Assembly: GCF_004365655.1 (NCBI RefSeq)
Contig: NZ_SOEO01000002.1
Coordinates: 868,001 to 932,000 of the forward strand
Direction: 5' to 3'
Length of the DNA stretch: 64,000 nt
Source of the DNA: Epilithonimonas xixisoli
Lineage (GTDB): Bacteria > Bacteroidota > Bacteroidia > Flavobacteriales > Weeksellaceae
A model generated the notes under the pieces. The model made no database searches and had not been told where the DNA came from. It saw nothing but the letters and a program-made list of their open reading frames with translations. Shown here one piece after another: positions 44,020 through 53,021 of this stretch (the first letter of the stretch is position 1; each line of letters begins with the position of its first letter). The position numbers were made by a program, and so were the translations under genes.

Positions 44020-45526
44020 AAAACGCATTTCTTTTGAATTGCTTCTGCTTTTTTCGGTGTTTGTCATTGCGACTTGCGGACTGATTTACGAGTTGGTGGC
44101 GGGCGCTTTGGCGAGTTATCTTTTGGGAGATTCTGTGAAGCAGTTTTCTTTCATTATCGGCGTTTACCTTTTTTCGATGGGCGTTGGGTCGTATTTTGCA
44201 AAGTTTATTCACAAGGATTTGCTGAACAAATTTGTTGAGATTGAGATTCTCGTCGGCGTCATTGGCGGAATCAGTTCGGTGGTTTTGTTCTTTTTGTTTA
44301 ATACGATTCAGCATTTTGAGCCGGTTTTGTACCTTTTCGTTTTTGTGACGGGATGTTTGGTCGGCTTGGAAATTCCATTGTTGATGAATATCCTGAAGGA
44401 TAAAGTTGCTTTTAAAGATTTGGTTTCCAACGTTTTCGCATTTGATTATATCGGAGCGTTATTAGCATCAATTCTTTTTCCATTAGTTTTGATTCCAAGT
44501 TTGGGGATTATCAAAACGCCACTTTTTTTTGGTTTGATTAATATTTCAATTGCCATTTTTCTCTCTTTCTATTTGGAAAAAGAATTGAAAAACCCAATCG
44601 CTTTGAAGGCCAAATCCATTGTTGCCTTTTTGGGATTGGTCGCTTTATTTATTTTTTCGGATAAACTTTTGGCGTTTTCTGAGGAAAAATTGTACGGTGA
44701 AAATATCGTTTACGCCAACAATTCGCCTTACCAAAGAATTGTTTTGACGCGGAACGACAAAGATTTCCGACTTTATCTCAACAACAATCTCCAGTTTTCT
44801 TCCGCCGACGAATACCGCTATCACGAGGCTTTGGTTCATCCCGCAATGTCTATGGCCAAAAATATTTCCAACGTTTTGATTTTGGGCGGAGGCGACGGTT
44901 TTGCGGTGAGAGAAGTTTTGAAATATAAAGACGTGAAGAACATCACGCTCGTAGATTTGGACGGCCAGATGACCAATTTTTTCAAAGACAACGAAACGAT
45001 GAAAAAACTGAATCACAGCGCACTTTCCAACCCGAAATTACAAATCATCAACAAGGACGCGTACATTTGGATTAAGGAAAACAAGAAGAAATACGACGTC
45101 ATCATCATCGATTTTCCGGACCCTTCCAATTACAGTTTGGGAAAATTATATTCGGTTCAGTTTTACAAGGAATTGGAAAAAGTTACAACGTCTGACACCA
45201 AAATCGTAGTGCAAACCACTTCGCCATATTTCGCACCGAAATCTTTCTGGTGCATCGAGAAAACCATCAATCAAATTTTTTCTTTCACAACGGCTTATTA
45301 CACTTATGTTCCAAGTTTTGGAGAATGGGGATTTTGTTTCGCATCGTTCCAACCGATTGATAATAAAATCGTTAGAAAAATTCCTGATTTGAAATTTTAT
45401 GATTATAATTTTAAGCAAATGTCCTACTTCAGCAAAGATATGAAAGCTGAAAATCTGGAAGTTAATCGACTAGACAATCAGATTTTGGTTCGATATTTTG
45501 ATGAAGAATGGGGCAAAATCCAGTAA
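44012..45526 (+). CDS. Membrane-fused spermidine synthase-like aminopropyltransferase
   Basis: 504 residues. The N-terminal part (about 1-215) is polytopic with seven or so helices, starting LLLLFSVFVIATCGLIYELV. The C-terminal part is a spermidine-synthase-type methyltransferase fold: NVLILGGGDGFAVRE (AdoMet or decarboxylated-AdoMet loop), ITLVDLDGQM and IIDFPDPSNYSLGKLY (catalytic Asp of DFPDP). With speD in the same operon, it probably transfers an aminopropyl group, and its membrane domain suggests an acceptor in or at the membrane. The acceptor is unknown. Confidence 0.88.
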   Translation: MDKKRISFELLLLFSVFVIATCGLIYELVAGALASYLLGDSVKQFSFIIGVYLFSMGVGSYFAKFIHKDLLNKFVEIEILVGVIGGISSVVLFFLFNTIQHFEPVLYLFVFVTGCLVGLEIPLLMNILKDKVAFKDLVSNVFAFDYIGALLASILFPLVLIPSLGIIKTPLFFGLINISIAIFLSFYLEKELKNPIALKAKSIVAFLGLVALFIFSDKLLAFSEEKLYGENIVYANNSPYQRIVLTRNDKDFRLYLNNNLQFSSADEYRYHEALVHPAMSMAKNISNVLILGGGDGFAVREVLKYKDVKNITLVDLDGQMTNFFKDNETMKKLNHSALSNPKLQIINKDAYIWIKENKKKYDVIIIDFPDPSNYSLGKLYSVQFYKELEKVTTSDTKIVVQTTSPYFAPKSFWCIEKTINQIFSFTTAYYTYVPSFGEWGFCFASFQPIDNKIVRKIPDLKFYDYNFKQMSYFSKDMKAENLEVNRLDNQILVRYFDEEWGKIQ

Positions 45527-45541
45527 TTTAAATCCTTAAAA

Positions 45542-47140
45542 TTGTCTCAGAATCGCAATCCAATTTCCCGAAAATCCTTTCTCACAACAATGTTGTGGGC
45601 TGGGGCAATGTTGCCGTTTCTGCAATATTGTAAGCAGAAATCAAAGTCGATTTTATTGAAGATGACGGGAACGAACTATGTTTTAGGACATCAACTTTGG
45701 GCAAAAGATTTTCCTAAAGCAACTGAGGAAATCCGAACCAAATTCCTGATTGTCGGCAGTGGAATATCCGGACTTTCGGCTTGCAGACATTTGACCAAAA
45801 ACGATGAAACGGATTTTCTTCTGGTCGAAATGGAAAATCATTTGGGAGGAAATGCTTCAAATGGCGAAAACAAGTTCTCAAAATTCCCGCTCGGCGCCCA
45901 TTATTTGCCAATTCCAAACAAAGAAGATTTGGATTTGATTGAGTTTCTGAAGGAATGCAAAATCTACCTCGGCGATGACGAAAATGGATTGCCAACCTTC
46001 GATGTCGAGCAACTCACGTTCCCAAAAGAAGAGCGACTTTTCTTCAAAAATGAATGGCAAAATGACCTCACGCCACAAAACGGAATTTCATTAAAAACAA
46101 AAAAAGAATTCGAGCGTTTTTTCAAATTAATGGACGAATTCCGGATCAGAAAAGATGCGTCTGGAAAGTATTGGTTTGATATTCCATTGGACAAATCCAG
46201 CCAGGAAACTGAAGCGAAAAATCTTGATAAAATCACATTTGAAAGCTGGCTTCAATCCAACCATTTCGAATCCGAAGAATTGCTTTGGCTGATGGATTAT
46301 TCCTGCAAAGACGACTATGGTTTGGGAATGAAATACGTTTCTGCGTGGGCGGGAATCCATTATTTTGCGGGACGAAAAAACAATTGGGCGACCAACCGCC
46401 ACGACCAGGTTTTCACTTGGCCAGAAGGAAATGCGCGATTGGCAAAGCATCTTTCGAAGTTTGCGGAAGATAAAAATCTATCACAACATTTGGTTTACAA
46501 TGTCTCTTGGAATGCGGAAAATGTGGAGGCTTTGGTTTTTGATAATCAAACTAAAATCTCTAAAAAAATTATTGCCGAAAAAGTGCTTTTTGCAACGCCA
46601 CAATTAGTGAATCAATATATTTTCAAAGACAGAAAACTGAAAAATTTCAATTATGTGCCTTGGCTATTGGCGACTTTGACACTGAAAAATGAATTTGGTG
46701 GCGGTGAAGAATTGGCTTGGGATAACGTGATTTTTGGGACGGAAGGTTTGGGTTACATTAATGACCAACATCAAAACCTCAGTCAAAATGTGGGCGAAAA
46801 AGTCATCACCTATTACCGAAGTTTTTCTACGGACGACTGCAAAAAAGCTAGAAAAAAATTATACTATCAAAAAGATGAAGACTTGAAAAAACTGATTCTT
46901 GCAGATTTGAAAGTCGCGCATCCCGAGATTGAAGATTTCATCCTTGATATTCAGTTTCATAAGTTGGGTCACGGGATGATTTCTCCGATTCCAAATTTTA
47001 TTTTCGGAGCCGAAAGAGCTTTGGCGAAAAAAAATATCGATGGGAAAGTGTTCTTTGCTCACTCAGATTTATCGGGGATTTCCATTTTCGAAGAGGCTTT
47101 TCATCAAGGTATCAATGCGGTAAAAGAAATGCTGAAATGA
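45542..47140 (+). CDS. FAD-dependent amine-oxidase-like oxidoreductase with export signal
   Basis: 532 residues starting at TTG 45542. The N-terminus SRKSFLTTMLWAGAMLPFLQYC looks like a Tat/lipoprotein-type export signal, with a Cys about residue 29 that could be lipidated, although the twin arginine is SRK rather than RR. The FAD Rossmann motif is FLIVGSGISGLSACRHL (about 68-84) with GGNASNGENKFSKFPLGAHY. The body has WPEGNARLAKHL, and the end is FFAHSDLSGISIFEEAFHQG, as in amine-oxidase/phytoene-desaturase-type flavoenzymes. A role in oxidising a polyamine-modified product outside the cytoplasm is an inference from the operon. Confidence 0.78.
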   Translation: MSQNRNPISRKSFLTTMLWAGAMLPFLQYCKQKSKSILLKMTGTNYVLGHQLWAKDFPKATEEIRTKFLIVGSGISGLSACRHLTKNDETDFLLVEMENHLGGNASNGENKFSKFPLGAHYLPIPNKEDLDLIEFLKECKIYLGDDENGLPTFDVEQLTFPKEERLFFKNEWQNDLTPQNGISLKTKKEFERFFKLMDEFRIRKDASGKYWFDIPLDKSSQETEAKNLDKITFESWLQSNHFESEELLWLMDYSCKDDYGLGMKYVSAWAGIHYFAGRKNNWATNRHDQVFTWPEGNARLAKHLSKFAEDKNLSQHLVYNVSWNAENVEALVFDNQTKISKKIIAEKVLFATPQLVNQYIFKDRKLKNFNYVPWLLATLTLKNEFGGGEELAWDNVIFGTEGLGYINDQHQNLSQNVGEKVITYYRSFSTDDCKKARKKLYYQKDEDLKKLILADLKVAHPEIEDFILDIQFHKLGHGMISPIPNFIFGAERALAKKNIDGKVFFAHSDLSGISIFEEAFHQGINAVKEMLK

Positions 47141-48162
47141 TGGGACAGCCGTGGATTCATAATGCGAAAACGGATTGGCGTTTTATCTTGTCTCCGCCAT
47201 TTTTGGTGTTGACGGTGGTGATTTTGTTTCAAAGTCAGATTCAAAATCTGGAAAACCATTATTCGTTCTACACTTGGTTGATTCTCATCGTTTTTGTAGA
47301 TGTGGCGCACGTTTACTCAACATTATTCAAAACGTATTTCATTAAGGACGAATTCCAAAAGCGGAAACTTTTGTACTTGGGCATTCCGGCAATCAGTTTG
47401 ATTCTCGGTTTGATTTTCTATCAGTTTGGGAGTTTGTTCTTTTGGTCAGGTTTGGCTTTGGTCGCGGTGTTTCATTTTGTGCGTCAGCAATATGGTTTTA
47501 TGAGATTGTACGCGAGATTTGAGGCGAAAGGTTTTTCAAAATTTTGGGATGGCTTGGCCATTTATTCGGCAACGATTTTTCCTATGCTTTATTGGATTAA
47601 GACGCCCAGAGCTTTCAATTGGTTTGTGGAAAATGAGTTCAGTTGGACAAGCTCAATTCCGAATTATTTACCTGCAATCACGGTGATTTATTTTGTGATT
47701 CTCGCCATTTGGATATTGAAAACCATTTATCTCTTCATTAATGAAAAATCATATAACATTCCGAAGAACGCCATCATTGCCGGAACATATATGTCTTGGT
47801 ACTTTGGGATTGTTTATTTCAATAATGATTTGATTTTTACCTTACTCAATGTTATTTCTCACGGCATTCCGTACATCGCTTTGATTTACATCCGCGAAAT
47901 TGAGCAGAAAGATGATTTAAGCTTAAAAAAACTTTCCATCTTCAAAACCAGCTTCGGGATTTTCTTGTTTGTTTTGATTCTTCTGGGCTTTGCTTTTTTC
48001 GAAGAAATGATGTGGGAAATCTTAGTTTGGCGGGAACATTTTTCTATTGAGAGCTTTGAAGTTTCCATCACTTGGCAACAGTTTTTGGTTCCACTTTTGG
48101 TCGTGCCTCAACTCACGCATTATTTGCTGGATGGATTCATCTGGAGAAATCAGAAAGAATAA
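47137..48162 (+). CDS. Polytopic membrane protein with intramembrane histidines
   Basis: 341 residues with about eight membrane helices, overlapping the FAD gene by 4 bases (ATGA). Conserved-looking His residues sit in or near helices: DVAHVYSTLFKTYF, AVFHFVRQQYGFMRLY, NVISHGIPYIALIYIRE and QLTHYLLDGFIWR. Such a pattern resembles membrane di-iron or similar metalloenzymes, but the spacing is not a classical desaturase motif, so this is only a suggestion. It is the last gene of the polyamine-linked row. A terminator follows. Confidence 0.65.
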   Translation: MMGQPWIHNAKTDWRFILSPPFLVLTVVILFQSQIQNLENHYSFYTWLILIVFVDVAHVYSTLFKTYFIKDEFQKRKLLYLGIPAISLILGLIFYQFGSLFFWSGLALVAVFHFVRQQYGFMRLYARFEAKGFSKFWDGLAIYSATIFPMLYWIKTPRAFNWFVENEFSWTSSIPNYLPAITVIYFVILAIWILKTIYLFINEKSYNIPKNAIIAGTYMSWYFGIVYFNNDLIFTLLNVISHGIPYIALIYIREIEQKDDLSLKKLSIFKTSFGIFLFVLILLGFAFFEEMMWEILVWREHFSIESFEVSITWQQFLVPLLVVPQLTHYLLDGFIWRNQKE

Positions 48163-48164
48163 AA

Positions 48165-48195
48165 AAACTCCCAAATTGCTTCGGGAGTTTCCTTT
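48165..48195. terminator. Terminator between polyamine operon and TonB receptor gene
   Basis: AAACTCCC (48165-48172) pairs with GGGAGTTT (48183-48190), flanked by A-rich and T-rich tails. Confidence 0.8.
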
Positions 48196-48225
48196 GAAAA
48201 AAATTTAACGTGATATATAATTTAG

Positions 48226-50475
48226 TTATCTGGTGCGGTTTTTAATAGCGTCGGAAGCACTTTCTATGTCTCTCACTTTCTTCACTTTGTTGTTTCCGAA
48301 GTTGTAAGTCAAGCTCACCATTACGCCTCTTCGGAATTGGTCATTTTTGATGTAGTTGTAATTTCCATTCGCTTGATAATCCTCGATTTCTACAACATTC
48401 GTTCTCAATACATCTCTCACATCGACTGCAAATGTCCAGTTGTTCCAGATTTTTTTGAGGTTGAGATCTAAGCTCATCAAATCTTTAAGCAAACCTAATT
48501 CAATCTGTTGTTTGTCCACATAGAATCCGTTGACACCAAGGAACCAAGTTTTCTTTTTGTCTAGTCTAATATTGTTATTCATCTGAATAAGAAGACTTGT
48601 GGAACTGATGTCGTTCGTGTAAGTCGGGAAAATGTCGCCGGTCGTTGGATCCATACTCAGACTTCCTTTATTTTTGTTGTATTGGATTCCGATGTTGAAA
48701 TTGGTGCTCCAATATTGTTTGAAGAATGATTTTTGCAAACCAAGCATTGCAGAAAGTTCGTGTCTATCACCAAAGTTCGTTCTGATGTAGCGCAACTCAT
48801 TCTTAGTTCCCATTTGTCCATTGGCATATTGTACGATTCCTTGCAATGGCACTTGCGTGATTTGGTCTTTCACAAATGAGTGATTCACTACCAAGAAATA
48901 AGAGTTTTTGAACATATAAGTCATCTCTTGATTATAAACAGAAGACGCTTTCACAAAAGGATCATTCTGAGTGTAATTGTCATCCGTCAAAATATTTCTC
49001 ACAGGATTGACTTCCCAAAAACTCGGTCTTCTCATTCTGCTGGAGAAGGCGTAGGAAATATTGTTTTTATCATTGATAGCGTAGTTTAAACTTAGATAAG
49101 GCAAGAAATTGTTGAAGTTTCTTTCGATCCTTGCATAGGCTGGATTCTGAGAATTATCCGATGTTCCAAGACTGTTTGTAATCTCATATCGCGCTCCGAT
49201 TTTCCCAGAGAATTTTTCTGAAAGTTTCTTTTCCAAAGTCAAATACGCGCCGTAGATATTTTCATCATAAATGAAATGGTTGGGTTCATTTTTAGTTGGT
49301 CTTGATGGATCTACAAAATAAGTATCATTCTTTGTATCATTATCCGTTTTGGTTTTATTATAATTTCCACCCACAGAAACCGTGAAATCTTTCTTGAATT
49401 TCTTGATGTAATCTACCATTCCCGAGAAATTGTTGATGTATTGTGGCAAATCCTGAATGGTTTGTTTACTAAGACCTAAGTCGTTTCCGAAAGCATTGGA
49501 GAAAATAGTTCTGTTGTCGGTGATTTGAAATCTTCTGTAATTAAGATAAGCGGCATTCAAATTCAATTTGCTTCCCAAAGTATCTGTTTTTAATTCATAG
49601 TTTAGGTTTAATGAATTATTATAAGATCTTGCGTTTTCGCGGTTTCTGGAAATGCTGTATTTTTTTTCTAATAAGCCAGAAATTGGATCTGGACCTTCCG
49701 AGATATTGAAAAGATCAACTCGTGAATCATAACTTCTGTTTGCCCAAGAATTCCAAGTCAAGGCTAAGTTGCTGTTGTCATTCAATTGATAATCAATGTT
49801 GATGTAGCCTCCAAGATTTTTGTTTGGATCGTCGATATTTCCGGTAGATTCATTGGAATATTCTCCATTTCTGTTTTTTAACGTGTATTCTTGCGCTTGG
49901 ATATTATCGCTTGTAGATATGTTTCCGGATATTCCCAATTTATCTTTTCTATAATTGATAGAGGCACTTGCAGAACTTGCGTTGTATTTGTTCTGAGAGT
50001 TGGACATTCTCAAGTTTCCGTTAGTTCCGTCGGTCATTTTTTTCTTCATGATGATGTTGATGATTCCGTCAGAAGATTCCGCTTGATATTCACTTCCTGG
50101 TGTTGTAATCACCTCAATTTTCTGAATATTTTCAGCTGGCGTATTTTTTAGAAACTGAGCCAGAGATTCCGCATCCATATTCGTTTTTCTTCCATTAATG
50201 AAAATCAAAGCATTGTTTTTTCCTGCGATTCTCAAAGTCTTGTCGTCTGTGGAAGATAATAATGGCGTTTGTTTCAGAATTTCAAAAGTTGTGTTTCCTT
50301 TTGCAACAGGAGAGTTGGCAACGTCATAAACAAAACGGTCGCTTTGCTTTTTGAAAACTTGTTTTGTAATCGTAACTGCTTCAATGTTTTTTGTATTCGC
50401 AGAATCTGTTTTGGTTTGCTGGGCAGAAATCATTCCGGAGAAAAAGATGGCTGCGATGAGTATTTTGGCTTTCAT
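48226..50475 (-). CDS. TonB-dependent receptor / outer membrane beta-barrel protein
   Basis: 749 residues. Signal peptide MKAKILIAAIFFSGMISAQQ. Plug domain about 35-150 with ITTPGSEYQAESSDGIINIIMKKK, then a long beta-barrel ending VSLTYNFGNNKVKK. No CarboxypepD-regulatory N-terminal domain, so it is of the shorter outer-membrane-beta-barrel subclass (OMP_b-brl_3 type). It likely imports a small or peptide ligand or siderophore; the substrate is not readable. The promoter and a possible operator lie upstream. Confidence 0.9.
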   Translation of the reverse strand: MKAKILIAAIFFSGMISAQQTKTDSANTKNIEAVTITKQVFKKQSDRFVYDVANSPVAKGNTTFEILKQTPLLSSTDDKTLRIAGKNNALIFINGRKTNMDAESLAQFLKNTPAENIQKIEVITTPGSEYQAESSDGIINIIMKKKMTDGTNGNLRMSNSQNKYNASSASASINYRKDKLGISGNISTSDNIQAQEYTLKNRNGEYSNESTGNIDDPNKNLGGYINIDYQLNDNSNLALTWNSWANRSYDSRVDLFNISEGPDPISGLLEKKYSISRNRENARSYNNSLNLNYELKTDTLGSKLNLNAAYLNYRRFQITDNRTIFSNAFGNDLGLSKQTIQDLPQYINNFSGMVDYIKKFKKDFTVSVGGNYNKTKTDNDTKNDTYFVDPSRPTKNEPNHFIYDENIYGAYLTLEKKLSEKFSGKIGARYEITNSLGTSDNSQNPAYARIERNFNNFLPYLSLNYAINDKNNISYAFSSRMRRPSFWEVNPVRNILTDDNYTQNDPFVKASSVYNQEMTYMFKNSYFLVVNHSFVKDQITQVPLQGIVQYANGQMGTKNELRYIRTNFGDRHELSAMLGLQKSFFKQYWSTNFNIGIQYNKNKGSLSMDPTTGDIFPTYTNDISSTSLLIQMNNNIRLDKKKTWFLGVNGFYVDKQQIELGLLKDLMSLDLNLKKIWNNWTFAVDVRDVLRTNVVEIEDYQANGNYNYIKNDQFRRGVMVSLTYNFGNNKVKKVRDIESASDAIKNRTR

Positions 50476-50522
50476 AATTTATTTTGATTAGAGTAGTTTG
50501 TTTTTCTTACTATTTGATATTG

Positions 50523-50554
50523 CAAAGATATGTAATTAAATTAGTATTATGCAA
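50523..50554 (-). promoter_or_regulatory. Promoter of the TonB receptor gene
   Basis: On the minus strand: TTG (50554-50552), 21-base spacer, TATCTTTG (50530-50523), a perfect TAnnTTTG -7 box about 48 bases before the start codon. Confidence 0.6.
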
Positions 50555-50567
50555 TACAAAGTAGTAA
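50541..50567. promoter_or_regulatory. Possible operator overlapping the -33 region
   Basis: A dyad GTATT-ATGC-AATAC overlaps the -33 box, with TAGTA-like flanks on both sides (TTAGTATT and AAAGTAGTAA). From memory, similar AGTA..ATGCAAT..AAAGTA sites precede PadR-controlled genes in Bacteroidota. No padR gene is in the window. Confidence 0.35.
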
Positions 50568-50687
50568 ATAAAAATGTTTATTGCTTTTAAAGTATTGGTT
50601 ATCAGTAATAAAAAATTTTCATCAAATTTATAAGTAAGACAATCTGATGCAATATTTTGTTACATCAAGATTGTAATAAATTAAAAA

Positions 50688-50722
50688 AAGCCTTTGCAAA
50701 ATTTTGCAAAGGCTTAATTATC
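50688..50722 (-). terminator. Terminator of ldhA
   Basis: A perfect 28-bp palindrome (50688-50715; AAGCCTTTGCAAAA and its complement) with a T-run after it on the minus strand. Confidence 0.85.
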
Positions 50723-50776
50723 TGAAAGTTCAGACTTGAATTTTAAGGGATTTATTTTTTTATATTAATGAAAACT

Positions 50777-51775
50777 CTAAATCAAAACAGCATTCGGATT
50801 TTCAAATTCTTCATTTTTCTCAAAGTGCGAAAGACTTGTCAACGTAGAAGTTGCAATTTGATGCAAAGCTTCCGCTGTAAAGAAAGCCTGATGCGCCGTC
50901 ACCAAAACATTAGGAAAACTCATTAATCGCTGGATTGTGTCATCCTCGATAATCGTATGCGACAAATCGCGGAAAAACAATTTTTCTTCCTGCTCATAGA
51001 CATCAATGCCGAGATAGCCGATGTGTTTGGATTTCAAACCTTTGATTGCCGCTTTTGTGTCAATCAATCCACCTCGGCTGGTGTTGATAATCATCACATT
51101 AGGTTTCATTTTTTTGATGGAATCTGCATTAATCAAATGACGTGTAGAATCCATCAAAGGACAATGAAGTGAAACAATATCAGATTCCGAAAGTAATTGT
51201 TCTTGAGAAACATATTCGATTCCCAACGCTTTAAGTTCTTGATTTTCTGCAATGTCATAAGCCAGGATTCTCGCTCCAAATCCTTTCGCAATCTTCGCAA
51301 AAGCCGCTCCGATATTTCCCGTTCCAATCACACCGATTGTTTTTTGATAAAGATTAAAACCCATCAATCCATTCAAAGCAAAATTCTGCTCACGAACGCG
51401 ATTGTACGCTTTGTGAGTTTTCCTGTTAAGCGTCAGAATCATCGCCATTGCGTGCTCTGCAACAGCTTCTGGAGAATAAGCGGGAACTCTGCAGACTCTC
51501 AAGCCCAGACGTTTCGCCGCTTCCAAATCCACATTGTTGAAACCTGCGCATCGCAACGCAATGTATTTCACGCCTTTTTTCGCAAGAGAATGCAGAACGA
51601 AAGCATCCAGTTTGTCATTCACAAAAGCACAAACAGCATCGGAATGATCTACCACATTCAGAATGTGCGGACCAAGATGCGTTTCAAAATAATCAAGTTC
51701 GAAATTGAAATTCTGATTGACTTTGTCAAAGAATTCTTTGTCGTAAGGTTTGGTGGAGAAGAAAGTGATTTTCAT
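50777..51775 (-). CDS. ldhA: D-lactate dehydrogenase (2-hydroxyacid dehydrogenase)
   Basis: A 332-residue D-isomer-specific 2-hydroxyacid dehydrogenase very close to E. coli LdhA in layout: KGVKYIALRCAGFNNVDL, VPAYSPEAVAEHAM, the NAD loop GVIGTGNIG, INTSRGGLID (catalytic Arg), IDVYEQEEKLFF (catalytic Glu) and TAHQAFFTAEAL (catalytic His). It reduces pyruvate to D-lactate with NADH in fermentation. Monocistronic, with its own terminator. Confidence 0.93.
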   Translation of the reverse strand: MKITFFSTKPYDKEFFDKVNQNFNFELDYFETHLGPHILNVVDHSDAVCAFVNDKLDAFVLHSLAKKGVKYIALRCAGFNNVDLEAAKRLGLRVCRVPAYSPEAVAEHAMAMILTLNRKTHKAYNRVREQNFALNGLMGFNLYQKTIGVIGTGNIGAAFAKIAKGFGARILAYDIAENQELKALGIEYVSQEQLLSESDIVSLHCPLMDSTRHLINADSIKKMKPNVMIINTSRGGLIDTKAAIKGLKSKHIGYLGIDVYEQEEKLFFRDLSHTIIEDDTIQRLMSFPNVLVTAHQAFFTAEALHQIATSTLTSLSHFEKNEEFENPNAVLI

Positions 51776-51902
51776 AAGCAGTTATCTATTTTTTTCTATG
51801 GTCATCTGCAATCGCTAATCGTGAGATGGATTTTTTTAACTCTACTAAATGCGATTTCATACATTAAAGTTACTGAGTTTAGTTTTAAATGTTGATTATT
51901 CT

Positions 51903-52256
51903 TTATTGATTTTCCTCAGTTTCCCGATTTTTACGGAGTAATTTCTTCTCAACAAAAATAGTTGCGAAAGGGAAAAAAGCGCCCATCAATGCGAAGATAG
52001 ATTCCTCGTCATCCCAAGAAAATATTTTTCTAATCGCAGGAAGAAAGATGAGATAAAGCGTAAAAAAAAGTCCGTGGAGACTTCCCACAGTACTGATGTA
52101 AATAATGGCGAAAATATCTTCTGGCTCTACACGAATCCAAACCATCGCTGTGAAAAGGAAAAACCAAGAAATAGCTTCTGCAACACAAATCTGCTTGAAC
52201 CATTTGGTGACTTTTTCTTCCGGATATTTTGAGTAATATTTTTCTATAATGTTCAT
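51903..52256 (-). CDS. DUF3817 domain-containing membrane protein
   Basis: 117 residues with three or so helices (FKQICVAEAISWFFLFTAMVWI, IIYISTVGSLHGLFFTLYLIF, MGAFFPFATIFVEKK). The conserved GSLHGLFFTLYL pattern is that of DUF3817, a small membrane protein family (also called MdsC-like) of unknown function. The gene starts 2 bases after the upstream hypothetical gene, so it is co-translated. Confidence 0.83.
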   Translation of the reverse strand: MNIIEKYYSKYPEEKVTKWFKQICVAEAISWFFLFTAMVWIRVEPEDIFAIIYISTVGSLHGLFFTLYLIFLPAIRKIFSWDDEESIFALMGAFFPFATIFVEKKLLRKNRETEENQ

Positions 52257-52258
52257 AA

Positions 52259-53017
52259 TTATGGTAAACCTAATGTTGGACTGAATTCACTTTTAACAAT
52301 AAAACCTTTGTAATTATTTGGTAACCATTTAATTTTTCTCACAGTCTTAATGATCTGATTTTCAATCAATGGTTTAAATTGTTCATTTTTAGGATTTTGA
52401 AGTTTAATATCGATTCTTAAATCTGTCATTTCTCCATTTTTATCAATTACAAAATCAACAATCGCATAAGAATAATAATCTTCAGCTTTTCTAATGACGT
52501 AGTCTTTTGGTAAACTAAAGTTAACCCAAAATTCTTTATTTAAAATATCTTGTTGTTTGATGACAAAATCTCTATCCAAATCTTCATAATTATGAAAAAT
52601 ACGATTTGGATTTTCTTTAATAAAAATTTCTAAAGCTTGTAGTTTTTTATTTTTGAAAAATTCTTTTCCAAACTTAGCTTCAGCATATCTTGTCATACTA
52701 GATTTATAACATAAGCTATCCGTATAATATCCTGAAATGTCACTTCCCATCCAAAGACCTCCAAAAGTAATATTTTCTTCACTTAGAATTTTAGCAAATT
52801 CTTTTTCCTGCAGAAATTCTTCACCATCTGGAGCGGGAACGTTGATGTAATAAAGAGTTTTTATTTTAGAATCTATCGATGCTTTTTCAGAATCTTTCTT
52901 GCAATTCTTTTCAAATTTTTCATTTAACTCTTCAATCCATTTTTTTCGTAGAGAATCTGATTGTGAATAAATAAAAGCACAATTTAAAACTAGAAATAAA
53001 ACTAATAATTTCTTCAT
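52259..53017 (-). CDS. Secreted protein with TonB-like C-terminal fold
   Basis: 252 residues from ATG 53017, chosen because it begins the signal peptide MKKLLVLFLVLNCAFIYSQ; a longer reading would place 13 residues before it. The C-terminal 70 residues (YAIVDFVIDKNGEMTDLRID...IKTVRKIKWLPNNYKGF) resemble the C-terminal domain of TonB energy transducers (alpha/beta fold ending with W.P...G). No transmembrane anchor is left after signal cleavage, so it is periplasmic or a solitary TonB_C protein. It lies 4 bases after nadD. Confidence 0.72.
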   Translation of the reverse strand: MKKLLVLFLVLNCAFIYSQSDSLRKKWIEELNEKFEKNCKKDSEKASIDSKIKTLYYINVPAPDGEEFLQEKEFAKILSEENITFGGLWMGSDISGYYTDSLCYKSSMTRYAEAKFGKEFFKNKKLQALEIFIKENPNRIFHNYEDLDRDFVIKQQDILNKEFWVNFSLPKDYVIRKAEDYYSYAIVDFVIDKNGEMTDLRIDIKLQNPKNEQFKPLIENQIIKTVRKIKWLPNNYKGFIVKSEFSPTLGLP

Positions 53018-53021
53018 AAAA

